This document shows positions 54,088-62,362 of a stretch of DNA of 64,000 nucleotides, in pieces; the first letter of the stretch is position 1, and every line of letters starts with the position of its first letter. The stretch spans positions 186,001 through 250,000 of the forward strand of contig JADJSY010000083.1 in NCBI GenBank assembly GCA_016711435.1, written 5' to 3'. Below the pieces are notes generated by a model. It worked only from the letters and a program-made list of their open reading frames with translations. It searched no databases and was not told where the DNA came from. Both the position numbers and the translations under genes were made by a program. The DNA is from Lewinellaceae bacterium (lineage in GTDB: Bacteria > Bacteroidota > Bacteroidia > Chitinophagales > Saprospiraceae).

Positions 54088-54125
54088 TTCTCACCTCGGC
54101 AGGTGTTCCCGCTCTCCCCTTTAAA
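54088..54125. repeat. CGCCTCG repeat, partial copy
   Basis: CACCTCGGCAGGTGTTCC, CGCTCTCCCCTTTAAAAA. It follows the start of the SH3 gene's upstream region and precedes tRNA-Phe. Confidence 0.75.
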
Positions 54126-54214
54126 AAAAGTGCGAAGTCGAGCCATAAAAATGACCCTGCGCAACAACAAATAAAAAATCCCGAAGGTTATGGCAACCAA
54201 CGGGATTTTATCTG

Positions 54215-54287
54215 TGGTACCTCCAGGAATCGAACCAGGGACACATGGATTTTCAGTCCATTGCTCTACCATCTGAGCTAAGGCACC
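54215..54287 (-). tRNA. tRNA-Phe (GAA)
   Basis: Complement begins GGTGCCTTAGCTCAGATGG, with anticodon stem-loop GGACTGAAAATCC (anticodon GAA) and T-arm CTGGTTCGAATCCAG, closing AGGTACC with discriminator A. The acceptor stem has one G-U pair. CCA is not encoded. Length 73 nt, standard for tRNA-Phe. Confidence 0.97.
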
Positions 54288-54417
54288 AGCCTGCCGTTTA
54301 AAGCGGGGCAAAGATACAGTCGTGTTCTCCACATTTTAAAGCCCTGACTTCTATTTTTTCAAAAAACTTGAAAAATACCTGCCGAACCGCCACCTTTGAA
54401 CCTGAAAATAACCGCCT

Positions 54418-55233
54418 ATGTTCTCCAATTACGTTGCCCTGCCTTTTGTCCTGCTTTCTCTGGTGTTTTTGTACCTGGCCTGGGATGTCGATAGCGACTA
54501 TGCTTTCTGGATCATGCCCTCCGTGGTGATGAGCGCGATCGTGTACATTTTCAGCCCGCAGATCAACTGGTGGTGGTACAACAGAAATCCGCCGGAATTA
54601 TCGCCCGGACTACGCACCCTGCTGGAGCGTTTCAGTATGTTTTACAACCGCCTGGATGCGGCCGGGAAATTGAAATTTCGCCAGCGCACGGCCCTGTTTA
54701 CCATGGGCAGCGACTGGGAACCGATGGCCTGGCCCGAAGAAACGATCCCGCCGGATGTTCAGACGGTCATAGCCGCCCAGGCGGTGATGCTGACTTTGCA
54801 CAAGGACAAGTTTCTATTTGAGCAGTTTGAAAAAATCATTGTGTATCCCGCGCCTTTCTCCACGCCGGAATTCCCCTTCGACCATGCTTCCGAGTTGTAT
54901 GCGGAAGACGGTTGCCTCCTTTTTTCGGGGCGGCAGGTGTTGACGGCTTTTATGCAGCCTTTGAGCTGGTACAATGTGGCCTTGCACGAATACGCCCGGG
55001 TATACGAACGCGCTTACCCACTGGCGCCCTGGCCCACATTTTCTGATGAAAGTATCTGGGAACAACTACAGGAAATAAGCGGTATGCCCCGCGCACATGT
55101 CGAATCGGTGATCGGGCTGCCCGGCACGGAGCCGCTGCCGGTGGCGATTCACCATTATTTTACGTTCCCGGAGGCGTTTGAGAAGGTGCTGCCGGAGGTG
55201 CATGCTGTGTTGGATGGGATTTTTCTCTCGTAG
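54418..55233 (+). CDS. MtfA-like (M90) peptidase homologue with a degenerate zinc motif
   Basis: A 271-residue protein. An N-terminal membrane region (VALPFVLLSLVFLYLAW, IMPSVVMSAIVYIFS) precedes an MtfA-like domain: FSMFYNRLDAAGKLKFRQR, PPDVQTVIAAQAVMLTL, FEKIIVYPAPF. MtfA zinc peptidases have HEFAH; here the segment is NVALHEYARVYERAYP, so the second His is replaced by Arg. Loss of that ligand should abolish zinc catalysis, so this may be an inactive binding protein. It is intact in frame and not obviously decaying. Downstream is an inverted repeat. Confidence 0.8.
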   Translation: MFSNYVALPFVLLSLVFLYLAWDVDSDYAFWIMPSVVMSAIVYIFSPQINWWWYNRNPPELSPGLRTLLERFSMFYNRLDAAGKLKFRQRTALFTMGSDWEPMAWPEETIPPDVQTVIAAQAVMLTLHKDKFLFEQFEKIIVYPAPFSTPEFPFDHASELYAEDGCLLFSGRQVLTAFMQPLSWYNVALHEYARVYERAYPLAPWPTFSDESIWEQLQEISGMPRAHVESVIGLPGTEPLPVAIHHYFTFPEAFEKVLPEVHAVLDGIFLS

Positions 55234-55249
55234 AGCAAGATGACAGGGA

Positions 55250-55330
55250 GCAGGGAATGGAGGAATGAGGGATGACCGAGCGTGATGTCCGACATCACGC
55301 TCGGCCATCCCTCTCCTCATCCCTCATCCG
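55250..55330. repeat. Inverted array, word GGAATGA / TCATCCC, with CCGAGCGTGATGT core
   Basis: Left: AGGAATG, AGGGATG, then CCGAGCGTGATGT. Centre CCG. Right: ACATCACGCTCGG, CCATCCC, TCTCCTC, ATCCCTC, ATCC. The core is a perfect 13-bp palindrome, also seen in altered form at 38207-38312. It separates two convergent genes. Confidence 0.9.
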
Positions 55331-55353
55331 GCAAGTTAAAGCAGCCGGTACAT

Positions 55354-55983
55354 CTACTTCCGCCCGAAATCCGCCGGAATCTCCCCCCAGTACTTCGTTT
55401 CCCATTTCAAAATGGGATTGGTGACGGTGTTGACCGCCAGCCATTTTTCCGCGCGGTCGATGAGTTCGAATATTTTATCGTTCCTGCCGCTCGCTTCCAA
55501 TTTCGTGTTGCATTTGCCTTTTTTGACCCAGCCTTGCGCCGTTTTGGAGTCCGAATAAATGGGCATTTTGGGTTTGCCTTGTTGCTTCAGCATCGCCAGT
55601 GCATGCACAATCGCCAGGAACTCGCCGATGTTGTTGGTGCCGTCTTCCAGCGGCCCGATATGGAACAGCCGTTGCCCGGTGGAGGTCACGACGCCCTGGT
55701 ATTCCATATCGCCCGGATTGCCGCTACAGGCAGCGTCGACGGCGATACTTTCCTGAATAATGGCCGATTTGGGCGTTTTGCCCGTAGCGGTTGCGGCAGG
55801 TTCGGCTTTTTTGATGAATTTCCAGTAATTACTTTTCAGCGCCGCTTCGGCTTCGGCCTTGCTTTCAAAACTTTTGTACTTCGCCCCATTGAAGCCGTCC
55901 ACCTGTTTTTTACAGGCATCCCAGGTCGAGTACACGCCGGGGCGGTGGCCTTCCCATACGACATAGAATTTCTGCTTCGCCAT
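55354..55983 (-). CDS. rnhA: Ribonuclease H with N-terminal viroplasmin-like RNA/DNA-hybrid-binding domain
   Basis: A 209-residue type 1 RNase H. Residues 1-60 are a caulimovirus viroplasmin/HBD domain (KQKFYVVWEGHRPGVYSTWDACKKQVDGF, in part FYVVWEGHRPGVYSTW). The RNase H fold follows: SIAVDAACSGNPGDMEYQ (first Asp), NNIGEFLAIVHAL (Glu), MPIYSDSKTAQGWV (Asp). It removes RNA from RNA-DNA hybrids. The fourth carboxylate is likely in the C-terminal IPADFGRK. It is followed immediately by the 55984-57129 gene on the same strand with zero gap. Confidence 0.94.
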   Translation of the reverse strand: MAKQKFYVVWEGHRPGVYSTWDACKKQVDGFNGAKYKSFESKAEAEAALKSNYWKFIKKAEPAATATGKTPKSAIIQESIAVDAACSGNPGDMEYQGVVTSTGQRLFHIGPLEDGTNNIGEFLAIVHALAMLKQQGKPKMPIYSDSKTAQGWVKKGKCNTKLEASGRNDKIFELIDRAEKWLAVNTVTNPILKWETKYWGEIPADFGRK

Positions 55984-57129
55984 TTAGATTTTCAAAAGAT
56001 TCACGCTGTAATAAGCGGACACGCCGAGGAAGGAAAGCCGCCCGTTGCAAAGTGCGGGGGTAGGGCAATCGCGGTCGAACAGGTTGTCGATATTCGACAG
56101 GCCGAGGTTGGCGCGGACGCCGAGGATGCCGCCGAGGTCTTTTTTGCCGATATTGAGTTTGTATTGAAAACCGCCGGTCAGACCGATGTCTATTTTTTTG
56201 AAGTCGTTGTAGGGATTGAACAGTTTGTTTTTAGCGCCTCCTTCAGGCAGCACAATGCCTTTGGTCTTGTTGCCGATCAGGATGCCCATATAAGGGCCTG
56301 CCATAACGGAAAGCCTGCCTTCGCGGCGAAAAGTGATTTCCGGTACGGCGCCCAGGGTCAGCCAGACGCTTTGGTAGGTGACATCGCGTACGTACAAAGT
56401 ATCTGCCTGAAATTTTGAAGTTGCTGTCGCATAACGGCCGGCGATACCCACTTCCACATTGATAGTGATAAAACCACCGCGGCCTTTGAAAGAAGATTGT
56501 GTGCCGAAATCCCAGCCTGCTTTGCCGGTGAACACCGGTTTGTCTTCATTGGTGACGGAGCGGAAAAATCCCGTTTTTCGAATGGTATTAAAATTGCCGC
56601 CTGCTTTCAAACGAAACTCGACCGCTCCCGGCGTGAATTCGCGCTCGAACACAAATTCCTGCGTTACCGGGCGGCCACTGCGTTTTCCTTCCGTAAAGAC
56701 CTGCATTTCTCGTTTGCCGAGCAGGCGGTAGCGTATTTTCTGCGGATCGTCGTGCGCAGGATTTTCAAAAACATAACCTTCGTAATCGGCTGTGGTCAGG
56801 CGGAAAGGAATCGGTTTGTTCTGGTTTTGCCCGCGAACGATGGCATAATAGGTAATGGTCGTATCGCGCAATTCGAGCCGCATGGTTTCCAGCGTGACCG
56901 TGTCGCCATTTTCGGGTTTGATCCGCATACCGCGTCCCGTGTAGGTGCTGTCATCCTGAATCGACCAGGATTCGAGGCGGTCGCCCCGGTCGGTCGGCAT
57001 AAACCAGGTACCGTCCAGATCGCGCAATTCGCGGAAAATAGCAGGCGCTTCATCCGCCAGGATTTGAGTAAAAGCCCGTCCGGGCAAAAGCAGGAATAGG
57101 AAGGCAAGTAGCCGCAGGGCATTTTTCAT
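55984..57129 (-). CDS. Secreted protein with a C-terminal outer-membrane beta-barrel-like domain
   Basis: A 381-residue protein with a signal peptide (RLLAFLFLLLPGRAFT). The N-terminal half (IFRELRDLDGTWFMPTDRGD, SWSIQDDSTYTGRGMRIKP) looks like a lipocalin-like or DUF6265-type beta domain. The second half has alternating strands (GKAGWDFGTQSSFKGRGGF, PEITFRREGRLSVMAGPYMG, LSFLGVSAYYSVNLLKI), consistent with a PorT-like barrel. A two-domain arrangement of this kind is unusual. Its function is unknown; its stop codon abuts the RNase H start. Confidence 0.75.
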   Translation of the reverse strand: MKNALRLLAFLFLLLPGRAFTQILADEAPAIFRELRDLDGTWFMPTDRGDRLESWSIQDDSTYTGRGMRIKPENGDTVTLETMRLELRDTTITYYAIVRGQNQNKPIPFRLTTADYEGYVFENPAHDDPQKIRYRLLGKREMQVFTEGKRSGRPVTQEFVFEREFTPGAVEFRLKAGGNFNTIRKTGFFRSVTNEDKPVFTGKAGWDFGTQSSFKGRGGFITINVEVGIAGRYATATSKFQADTLYVRDVTYQSVWLTLGAVPEITFRREGRLSVMAGPYMGILIGNKTKGIVLPEGGAKNKLFNPYNDFKKIDIGLTGGFQYKLNIGKKDLGGILGVRANLGLSNIDNLFDRDCPTPALCNGRLSFLGVSAYYSVNLLKI

Positions 57130-57187
57130 GGATCAATATTTTCGGCAAAAGAACGAAGAAGCGGGAATTCGCAGATAACAAATCTGC

Positions 57188-59005
57188 TTATTGCATCTTA
57201 TCGCCCCGCAAAATGCGGTAGCGCTTGCGGGCGTCCACCGCAAAAACACTTCCCGAATAGTCGATAAATATTTTTTCGTACAGCGTTTGCGCCTTTTCCA
57301 GATCGCTCAGTTTGGTCTCGTACAACTGCGCCATGGCATACAGGGCATTGTCGGCGCGAATTTCCTGGGGGTATTTTTCTACGATTTCCAGGTACAGCGC
57401 AGCGGCTTTTGTGTAATCGCGCTTCTTTTCATAAATCTGCGCTTCGAGATACAGAATATCGTCTTGCAGGGAGTGTTCCGGGAAATCGCGTCGCAGGGTG
57501 TCTAATTTGAGAAACGCATCCTCAAACCTGTTTTGGAACACCATCATTTCAGCGCCGGAATAGAGTGAAATAGCCTCCGAGGTAGTGTCTAAGTTCAGGT
57601 TATCCATGATGAACACCGAGAGATCCAGCGCATCATTGGCAATAAGCTTGGACGTAGAGGCCTTCAGCACATCAAATTGTGCCTGCGCCCACTGGAAATC
57701 GCCGTTGAAATAGGAAAGCCGGGCATTTTTGAAACGGGCTTCCTGTCCGATCTGTTCCTCTTTAAACTCTTTGTCGACCTGGCTGAACAACAGTGTGCTT
57801 TCCCAAATATCGCCGCTCATCATGTAAAAATCGGCCAGGTTGATTTTGGTGCGCGCCAGGGTATAGCGATCGAGCCCGTGCATCAGTTTCATCCCTTCCA
57901 GCAATTCGATGGCTTTGGGTAAATTATTGATGTAATATGCTTCTAAATCAGCGAGTTGCAGGATGATAGAAGAGGTCTGACGACCCTTGCCGTACTGCGT
58001 CAGGAAATTTTCGTATTCCGTTTCCAGTATTTGCAGGTCCGTCGGGGTATAGGCAAATCCTTCCGTTATTTTTCGGCGCCGGCATTCCATGGCGGCCTGT
58101 TTGGAATCAAAAAAGAAAGGATTCAGGTGGCCTTTTTCAGCCACGATATAGTCGTAAGCGGCAATGGCGACGTCGTAATCGCGGGCGTCGGAAGCTTCTT
58201 CTGCCAGTTTAAAAAGGCGCTGACCGTTTTCGCCGAGGCGCTGGTCGAGGGCTTTGTACTGCCGCAGGGCGCTTTTAAAATCCTTGCGCTGCACGAAAGA
58301 CCAGGCCAGCAACTCCACAAAATCGGGGTTTTCCTCTTTCTGGATGCGTTCGTACAGTTGTGCCTGCAAACTGGCAAAATCAGAAGGCGCCAGAAAACGC
58401 GCCATGCGGGTCTGCACGGCAGCCAGTTTGCCCGGATCGGCGGACAGCGCATTGAGGTAGCAATCCACCATTTTGTCGGTTTCACCTTTCCGCTGGTACA
58501 GGTCGCCGAGGTTGTAGGCGAAGCGGTTGGGGTCGCGCATCAGGCTCGCGCCGCGCTCGTAGGTTTTTACCGCCAGGTCGAATTTGGAATTATTGACAAA
58601 TGTATTGGCCAATCGTGTGACGGAAGCATAATCGCCCGCCATTTTGCCAATGGCTTTTTCATACTGCTGGGCGGCTTCCTCTTCTTTTTCCTGCCGTTCA
58701 TAAAAATTGCCATATGTCACGTACAACATGACGTTTTCAGGCATTTTTCGGAGCCTTTTTTTGATAAATTTTTCGCCTTCCTCGTATTTTTCGAGGTTCA
58801 GCAGGCTTTCCATGAGCCGGTTGAAAAAGTACTCGTTTTCTTCATCCTGTTCGGAGAGCCGCCCGTACAGGGCTGCGGCTTTTTCATATTCGCCATCCAT
58901 AAAATACTGGTTGGCCAAATTGGGATCCTGCGCTTTTAAATCTGTACTGTATATGCCGGGCAGCAGGCAAACCGCCGTCAGGAAAATCAACAATCGAAGT
59001 CTCAT
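57188..59005 (-). CDS. Tetratricopeptide-repeat protein, exported
   Basis: A 605-residue protein with a signal peptide (LLIFLTAVCLLPGIYSTDLKA) followed by TPR units throughout: ANQYFMDGEYEKAAALYGRL, LYVTYGNFYERQEKEEEAAQ, FAYNLGDLYQRKGETDKMVD, and near the end IYEKKRDYTKAAALYLEIVE and YAMAQLYETKLSDLEKAQ. The last units resemble the Tol-Pal/YbgF-type assembly. TPR proteins act as scaffolds; the partner is unknown. No T9SS domain is seen. Confidence 0.92.
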   Translation of the reverse strand: MRLRLLIFLTAVCLLPGIYSTDLKAQDPNLANQYFMDGEYEKAAALYGRLSEQDEENEYFFNRLMESLLNLEKYEEGEKFIKKRLRKMPENVMLYVTYGNFYERQEKEEEAAQQYEKAIGKMAGDYASVTRLANTFVNNSKFDLAVKTYERGASLMRDPNRFAYNLGDLYQRKGETDKMVDCYLNALSADPGKLAAVQTRMARFLAPSDFASLQAQLYERIQKEENPDFVELLAWSFVQRKDFKSALRQYKALDQRLGENGQRLFKLAEEASDARDYDVAIAAYDYIVAEKGHLNPFFFDSKQAAMECRRRKITEGFAYTPTDLQILETEYENFLTQYGKGRQTSSIILQLADLEAYYINNLPKAIELLEGMKLMHGLDRYTLARTKINLADFYMMSGDIWESTLLFSQVDKEFKEEQIGQEARFKNARLSYFNGDFQWAQAQFDVLKASTSKLIANDALDLSVFIMDNLNLDTTSEAISLYSGAEMMVFQNRFEDAFLKLDTLRRDFPEHSLQDDILYLEAQIYEKKRDYTKAAALYLEIVEKYPQEIRADNALYAMAQLYETKLSDLEKAQTLYEKIFIDYSGSVFAVDARKRYRILRGDKMQ

Positions 59006-59523
59006 GTGCTTAATATGTTTGCAACAACAATGCTATAAATCAAAATAGATACAAAACGGCAATGATAACGCAAAGACAGCAAGATGTGTTTCAGCGTGGC
59101 GTTTTTACCCGGAAAACCGACAAAATATAGCAAAAATCCAGCCAATGCCAATTCCCCGTGCGTGTTAAAATCCATTTTGATGGGTTCGGCTACGCCCCTC
59201 GTAGAGTGATGGGAAGGCGGGTTAAAGGTTTGCGGCCTGCGGCTTGATTTCGGGGGCCCCCCCGGGGGGTCAAATCTATGGTTTTGGTCTCGCCTGCCCG
59301 CCTTGGGCTTTATCGTGAAAAATCAAAAGAAGTGGCCGTCAGGCCACCAAAAATCCGTTTTAATCCGCCGCATCCGTTCAATCCGTGTTCCCATCACTCT
59401 ACGAGGGGCGTAGCCGACCAAAACCAAAAGCATTCACAGAATACAGTGATTTATGGGTTAATCACACCTCCAAAAGAGGTCGCCGCAGGCGAAGAACAAA
59501 CAAAATCTTTCGACACGACCAAC
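59006..59523. other. Gene-free stretch with a MITE-like element
   Basis: It contains the 237-bp element described separately. Outside it there is no coding frame with convincing character; 59276 onward encodes only short chance frames. Confidence 0.7.
59183..59419. repeat. MITE-like element with 32-bp terminal inverted repeats
   Basis: Left arm 59183-59215: GGTTCGGCTACGCCCC, TCGTAGAGTGATGGGAA. Right arm 59388-59419: TTCCCATCACTCTACGA, GGGGCGTAGCCGACC. They differ by one T. Inside are a GGGGGCCCCCCCGGGGGG run (59244-59267) and a copy of the ATCCGTT-type repeat (59350-59390). No transposase frame is present. Confidence 0.8.
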
Positions 59524-60546
59524 TCACGATTCACGCCATACCACACCCCCAAATCGATCCACATATTGCCATTTCCCCTGCACCACCACCAAAGCCAGTC
59601 CGTTGCTGAACGGTGTTACCTGATCGAACAAAGGTGGAATGGAAATTTTTCCTTCCGTGTCGATATAACCCCAGCGACCGTTCACGCGTACCTGCGCCAG
59701 CCCGTCGGAGAACACGCCGGCGTCTTCAAATTTGGGCATAATGGCCAGTTTTCCCGATTTGTCAATGTAACCGTAGGCGCCGTTGATTTCTACCAGCGCC
59801 AGTCCTTCGCCGTAATCGCCGGCCAGGTCAAACATGGGTTCGATGGCAATTTCACCCTGCTGATTCACAAATCCGTATTTGCCATCCCTGAAAGACAGGG
59901 CCATGCCGTCGAAAAATTCTCCGTAAGCATGGTCTTGTACGAATGAAAACTGGGGAGCCACCCGTTCGCGACCCGAGCGGTCGATGAGTCCACACTGCGT
60001 GCCACGGCTCACTACTGCCACGGCGCCCTGGAACGACTGTGCCATATCCCATTGTGGATCAATAATATAAGCGCCATTTTTATCAACAAAACCCCACTTT
60101 CCATCTTTGCAGGCAGGCGCAAGGCCTTGCTGAAAAGGGCCTGTTCCGGAAAACGCCGGTTGAATAACAAACTGACCTTCCGGATTGATAAAACCCGCCC
60201 TGCCGTCTACTTTCACGGCAGCCAGACCTTCGCTGAAATTATCCGCTTCTTCAAAAAAAGGCAGGATCGCTTCATTGCCCTGCTGATCGAGGTAACCCCA
60301 TTGGCGCACAACCTGCACCCGGGCCAGGCCCTGCTCGAACGGCCCGATATAACGATAAAATTTTTTGAGTAACAGCCGCCCCATGGCGTCAATGGGTACC
60401 CACTGGCCATTAAGTTGTACGGACGCAAAACCATTGTGGAAAGTCCCTGCTTCCAGATATTGCGGCAAAATAACTACCTCTCCCCGGCTATCCATAAAGC
60501 CGAAGTAGCCATTTTCACGAATTTTGTACAGGAAGGTATGGTGCAT
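59524..60546 (-). CDS. WG-repeat protein
   Basis: A 340-residue protein made of about eight WG repeats of about 40 residues, with phrases such as GKWGFVDKNGAYIIDPQWD, GRWGYIDTEGKISIPPLFD and GAYGYIDKSGKLAIMPKFE, each followed by F..GLA.V. No signal peptide. WG repeats are beta-rich and presumably bind ligands or proteins; the role here is unknown. It lies between the MITE-like element and the 42-bp perfect inverted array. Confidence 0.93.
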   Translation of the reverse strand: MHHTFLYKIRENGYFGFMDSRGEVVILPQYLEAGTFHNGFASVQLNGQWVPIDAMGRLLLKKFYRYIGPFEQGLARVQVVRQWGYLDQQGNEAILPFFEEADNFSEGLAAVKVDGRAGFINPEGQFVIQPAFSGTGPFQQGLAPACKDGKWGFVDKNGAYIIDPQWDMAQSFQGAVAVVSRGTQCGLIDRSGRERVAPQFSFVQDHAYGEFFDGMALSFRDGKYGFVNQQGEIAIEPMFDLAGDYGEGLALVEINGAYGYIDKSGKLAIMPKFEDAGVFSDGLAQVRVNGRWGYIDTEGKISIPPLFDQVTPFSNGLALVVVQGKWQYVDRFGGVVWRES

Positions 60547-60564
60547 GGGGGCAAAAGTACGAAG

Positions 60565-60695
60565 ATGGTTTGATGGTTGGAAGGGTTTGATGGTTTGAAA
60601 GGTTTGATGGTTTGAGGTGGTAACTCAAGGCTTTAAGTTACCACCTCAAACCATCAAACCTTTCAAACCATCAAACCTCCTCAAGCCCTCAAGCC
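60565..60695. repeat. Inverted array, word GGTTTGAT / ATCAAACC, with perfect 42-bp arms
   Basis: Left arm 60584-60625 is GGTTTGATGGTTTGAAAG, GTTTGATGGTTTGAGG, TGGTAACT. Right arm 60636-60677 is its exact complement; the loop is CAAGGCTTTA. Further units extend both sides (GATGGTTGGAAG at 60572; CCTCAAGCCCTCAAGCC at 60678-60694). It fills the gap between the WG-repeat gene and the thiolase gene, and the thiolase stop is 6 bases beyond it. Confidence 0.95.
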
Positions 60696-60699
60696 TTCT

Positions 60700-61875
60700 T
60701 CAATTCAACCGCTCATATATCCCCGCAATCCCCTGTCCGCCGCCCACACAAGCCGTTACCATGCCGAATGTCTGATTGCTGCGGCGCATTTCGTTCAGTA
60801 TTTGAACAGACAGTTTGGCGCCGGTGCAGCCCAGCGGGTGGCCCAGCGCGATCGCGCCGCCGTTGACATTCACGATGTCCGGGTTCAGGCCGGCTTCTTT
60901 GATAACCGCCAGGGCCTGGGCGCCGAAGGCTTCATTTAGTTCAATCGCTTCAATCTGGGAAAGCGACATTCCGGCCTGTTTCAAAGCTTTGGGGATCGCT
61001 GCGCAAGGCCCGATACCCATATAAAGCGGTTCCACGCCCGCTACGGCGCAAGAGACTAAACGCGCAATGGGTTCGAGACCCAACGCTTTCATCATGTTTT
61101 CAGACATCACCAGCACAAATGCTGCGCCGTCAGAAGTTTGGGAAGAGTTGCCCGCCGTCACCACGCCGCCTTGTGCAAAAGCCGGGCGCAGTTTGCTTAA
61201 ACCTTCCAGGGTAGTATCGCGGCGTACGCCTTCGTCGGTGTTCACCACAAAATCGCGCTCTTTGCGCTTGTCGTTTTCCACCCACACTTCCTTGACGTTT
61301 ACCGGTACAATTTCATCCTTGAATTTGCCTGCGTCGATGGCAGCGGCTGCCAGCTGGTGGCTGCGCACCGAAAACGCGTCCGCTTCTTCCCGGCTGACTT
61401 TATATTTTTGAGAAACCGCCTCGGCAGTCAGTCCCATGCCAACCAGGTAATCCGGCGTATTGGAAGCGATATTGTAATTGGGCGCCAGTCTGTAGCCTGT
61501 CATCGGGATGGAAGACATGCTTTCAGCGCCGCCTGCGATGTAGCACTCGCCCATGCCTGCCCGTATTTTCGCCACCGCAATGCTGATGGTTTCCAGGCCG
61601 GATGCGCAATAGCGGTTGACGGTCATTCCCGGTACATCCTTGCCGAGTGCGCGTACCGCAATCAGTCTGCCGATTTGCAGGCCCTGCTCTCCTTCGGGAT
61701 TCGCACAACCCACAATCAGATCGTCCACCATTTTCGGATCGAGCTGGGGCGTCTGGGCAAGCAGGTGGGTAATGGCATCTATGGCCAGATCGTCGGAGCG
61801 ATAACCTTTAAATCCGCCTTTGCCGGCTTTGCCGACTGCCGTGCGATAACCTTTGACGATATATGCTTCAGGCAT
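60700..61875 (-). CDS. fadA: Acetyl-CoA C-acyltransferase (thiolase)
   Basis: A 391-residue thiolase that cleaves 3-oxoacyl-CoA in beta-oxidation or condenses acetyl-CoA. The acyl-accepting Cys is in NRYCASGLETI (about 90), the His in NEAFGAQALAVI/GGAIALGHPLG (His about 350) and the second Cys in TACVGGGQG (about 380). The start MPEAYIVKGYRTAVGKAGKGG is typical. No fadB homologue is adjacent. The start codon is immediately preceded by leader copy H. Confidence 0.96.
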   Translation of the reverse strand: MPEAYIVKGYRTAVGKAGKGGFKGYRSDDLAIDAITHLLAQTPQLDPKMVDDLIVGCANPEGEQGLQIGRLIAVRALGKDVPGMTVNRYCASGLETISIAVAKIRAGMGECYIAGGAESMSSIPMTGYRLAPNYNIASNTPDYLVGMGLTAEAVSQKYKVSREEADAFSVRSHQLAAAAIDAGKFKDEIVPVNVKEVWVENDKRKERDFVVNTDEGVRRDTTLEGLSKLRPAFAQGGVVTAGNSSQTSDGAAFVLVMSENMMKALGLEPIARLVSCAVAGVEPLYMGIGPCAAIPKALKQAGMSLSQIEAIELNEAFGAQALAVIKEAGLNPDIVNVNGGAIALGHPLGCTGAKLSVQILNEMRRSNQTFGMVTACVGGGQGIAGIYERLN

Positions 61876-61965
61876 AATGTAGTTATTAGTTATTGGTTAT
61901 TAGTTATCAGTGTTGATAATCAAGCATTTGTGAAGAATTTAATCTAAACTAATGTGCCTGAAATA
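61876..61965 (-). repeat. TTATNNG leader repeat, copy H (long)
   Basis: AATGTAGTTATTA, GTTATTG, GTTATTA, GTTATCA, GTGTTGATAATCAAGC, ATTTGTGAAGAATTTAATC, TAAACTAATGTGCCTG. It abuts the thiolase ATG. Confidence 0.9.
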
Positions 61966-62139
61966 TTTACTTTTAATTGAAATGAAAAATGTTGGTTCTG
62001 GCAAAGCAGCGAAAAATCGCTCCCGTACACAGGGCGAAGTTAGGAGTCTTTTATAAAACAAACGGGGAAATAATTGGTTCCGGGAAAAGAATCAAGCCCA
62101 TCAGGCCCATCCTATAAATCATGGTCCAAAATCAGGGTC

Positions 62140-62174
62140 AAAAAAAGCCGTCCAAGCATTGCGCTGGGACGGCT
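62140..62174 (-). terminator. Intrinsic terminator on the minus strand with no annotated gene upstream
   Basis: On the minus strand: AGCCGTCCC, loop AGCGCAATGCTT, GGACGGCT, then seven T. Eight perfect pairs. On the plus strand it is preceded by A and not followed by T, so it points left. No minus-strand gene lies between here and the next plus-strand gene. Confidence 0.75.
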
Positions 62175-62354
62175 AACCTCAAAAAACCAAATGAAAACAA
62201 TCTTTCTTTTATAATATTACAGCCTCGGAATGTAATCGGTCAGTTGGCTGCATTGCTATCTTTAAATACACCATTTATACGAAAAAACGGCGATTCGTCA
62301 CAGTGCACTTTGAAAATTCTCCTTGCGAAAACTTTCTACCCTGTCTGGAGTTTC

Positions 62355-62362
62355 TACCTTTG
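62355..62362 (+). promoter_or_regulatory. Candidate -7 box TACCTTTG
   Basis: Exact TAnnTTTG match 28 bases before the ATG at 62390. Confidence 0.45.
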
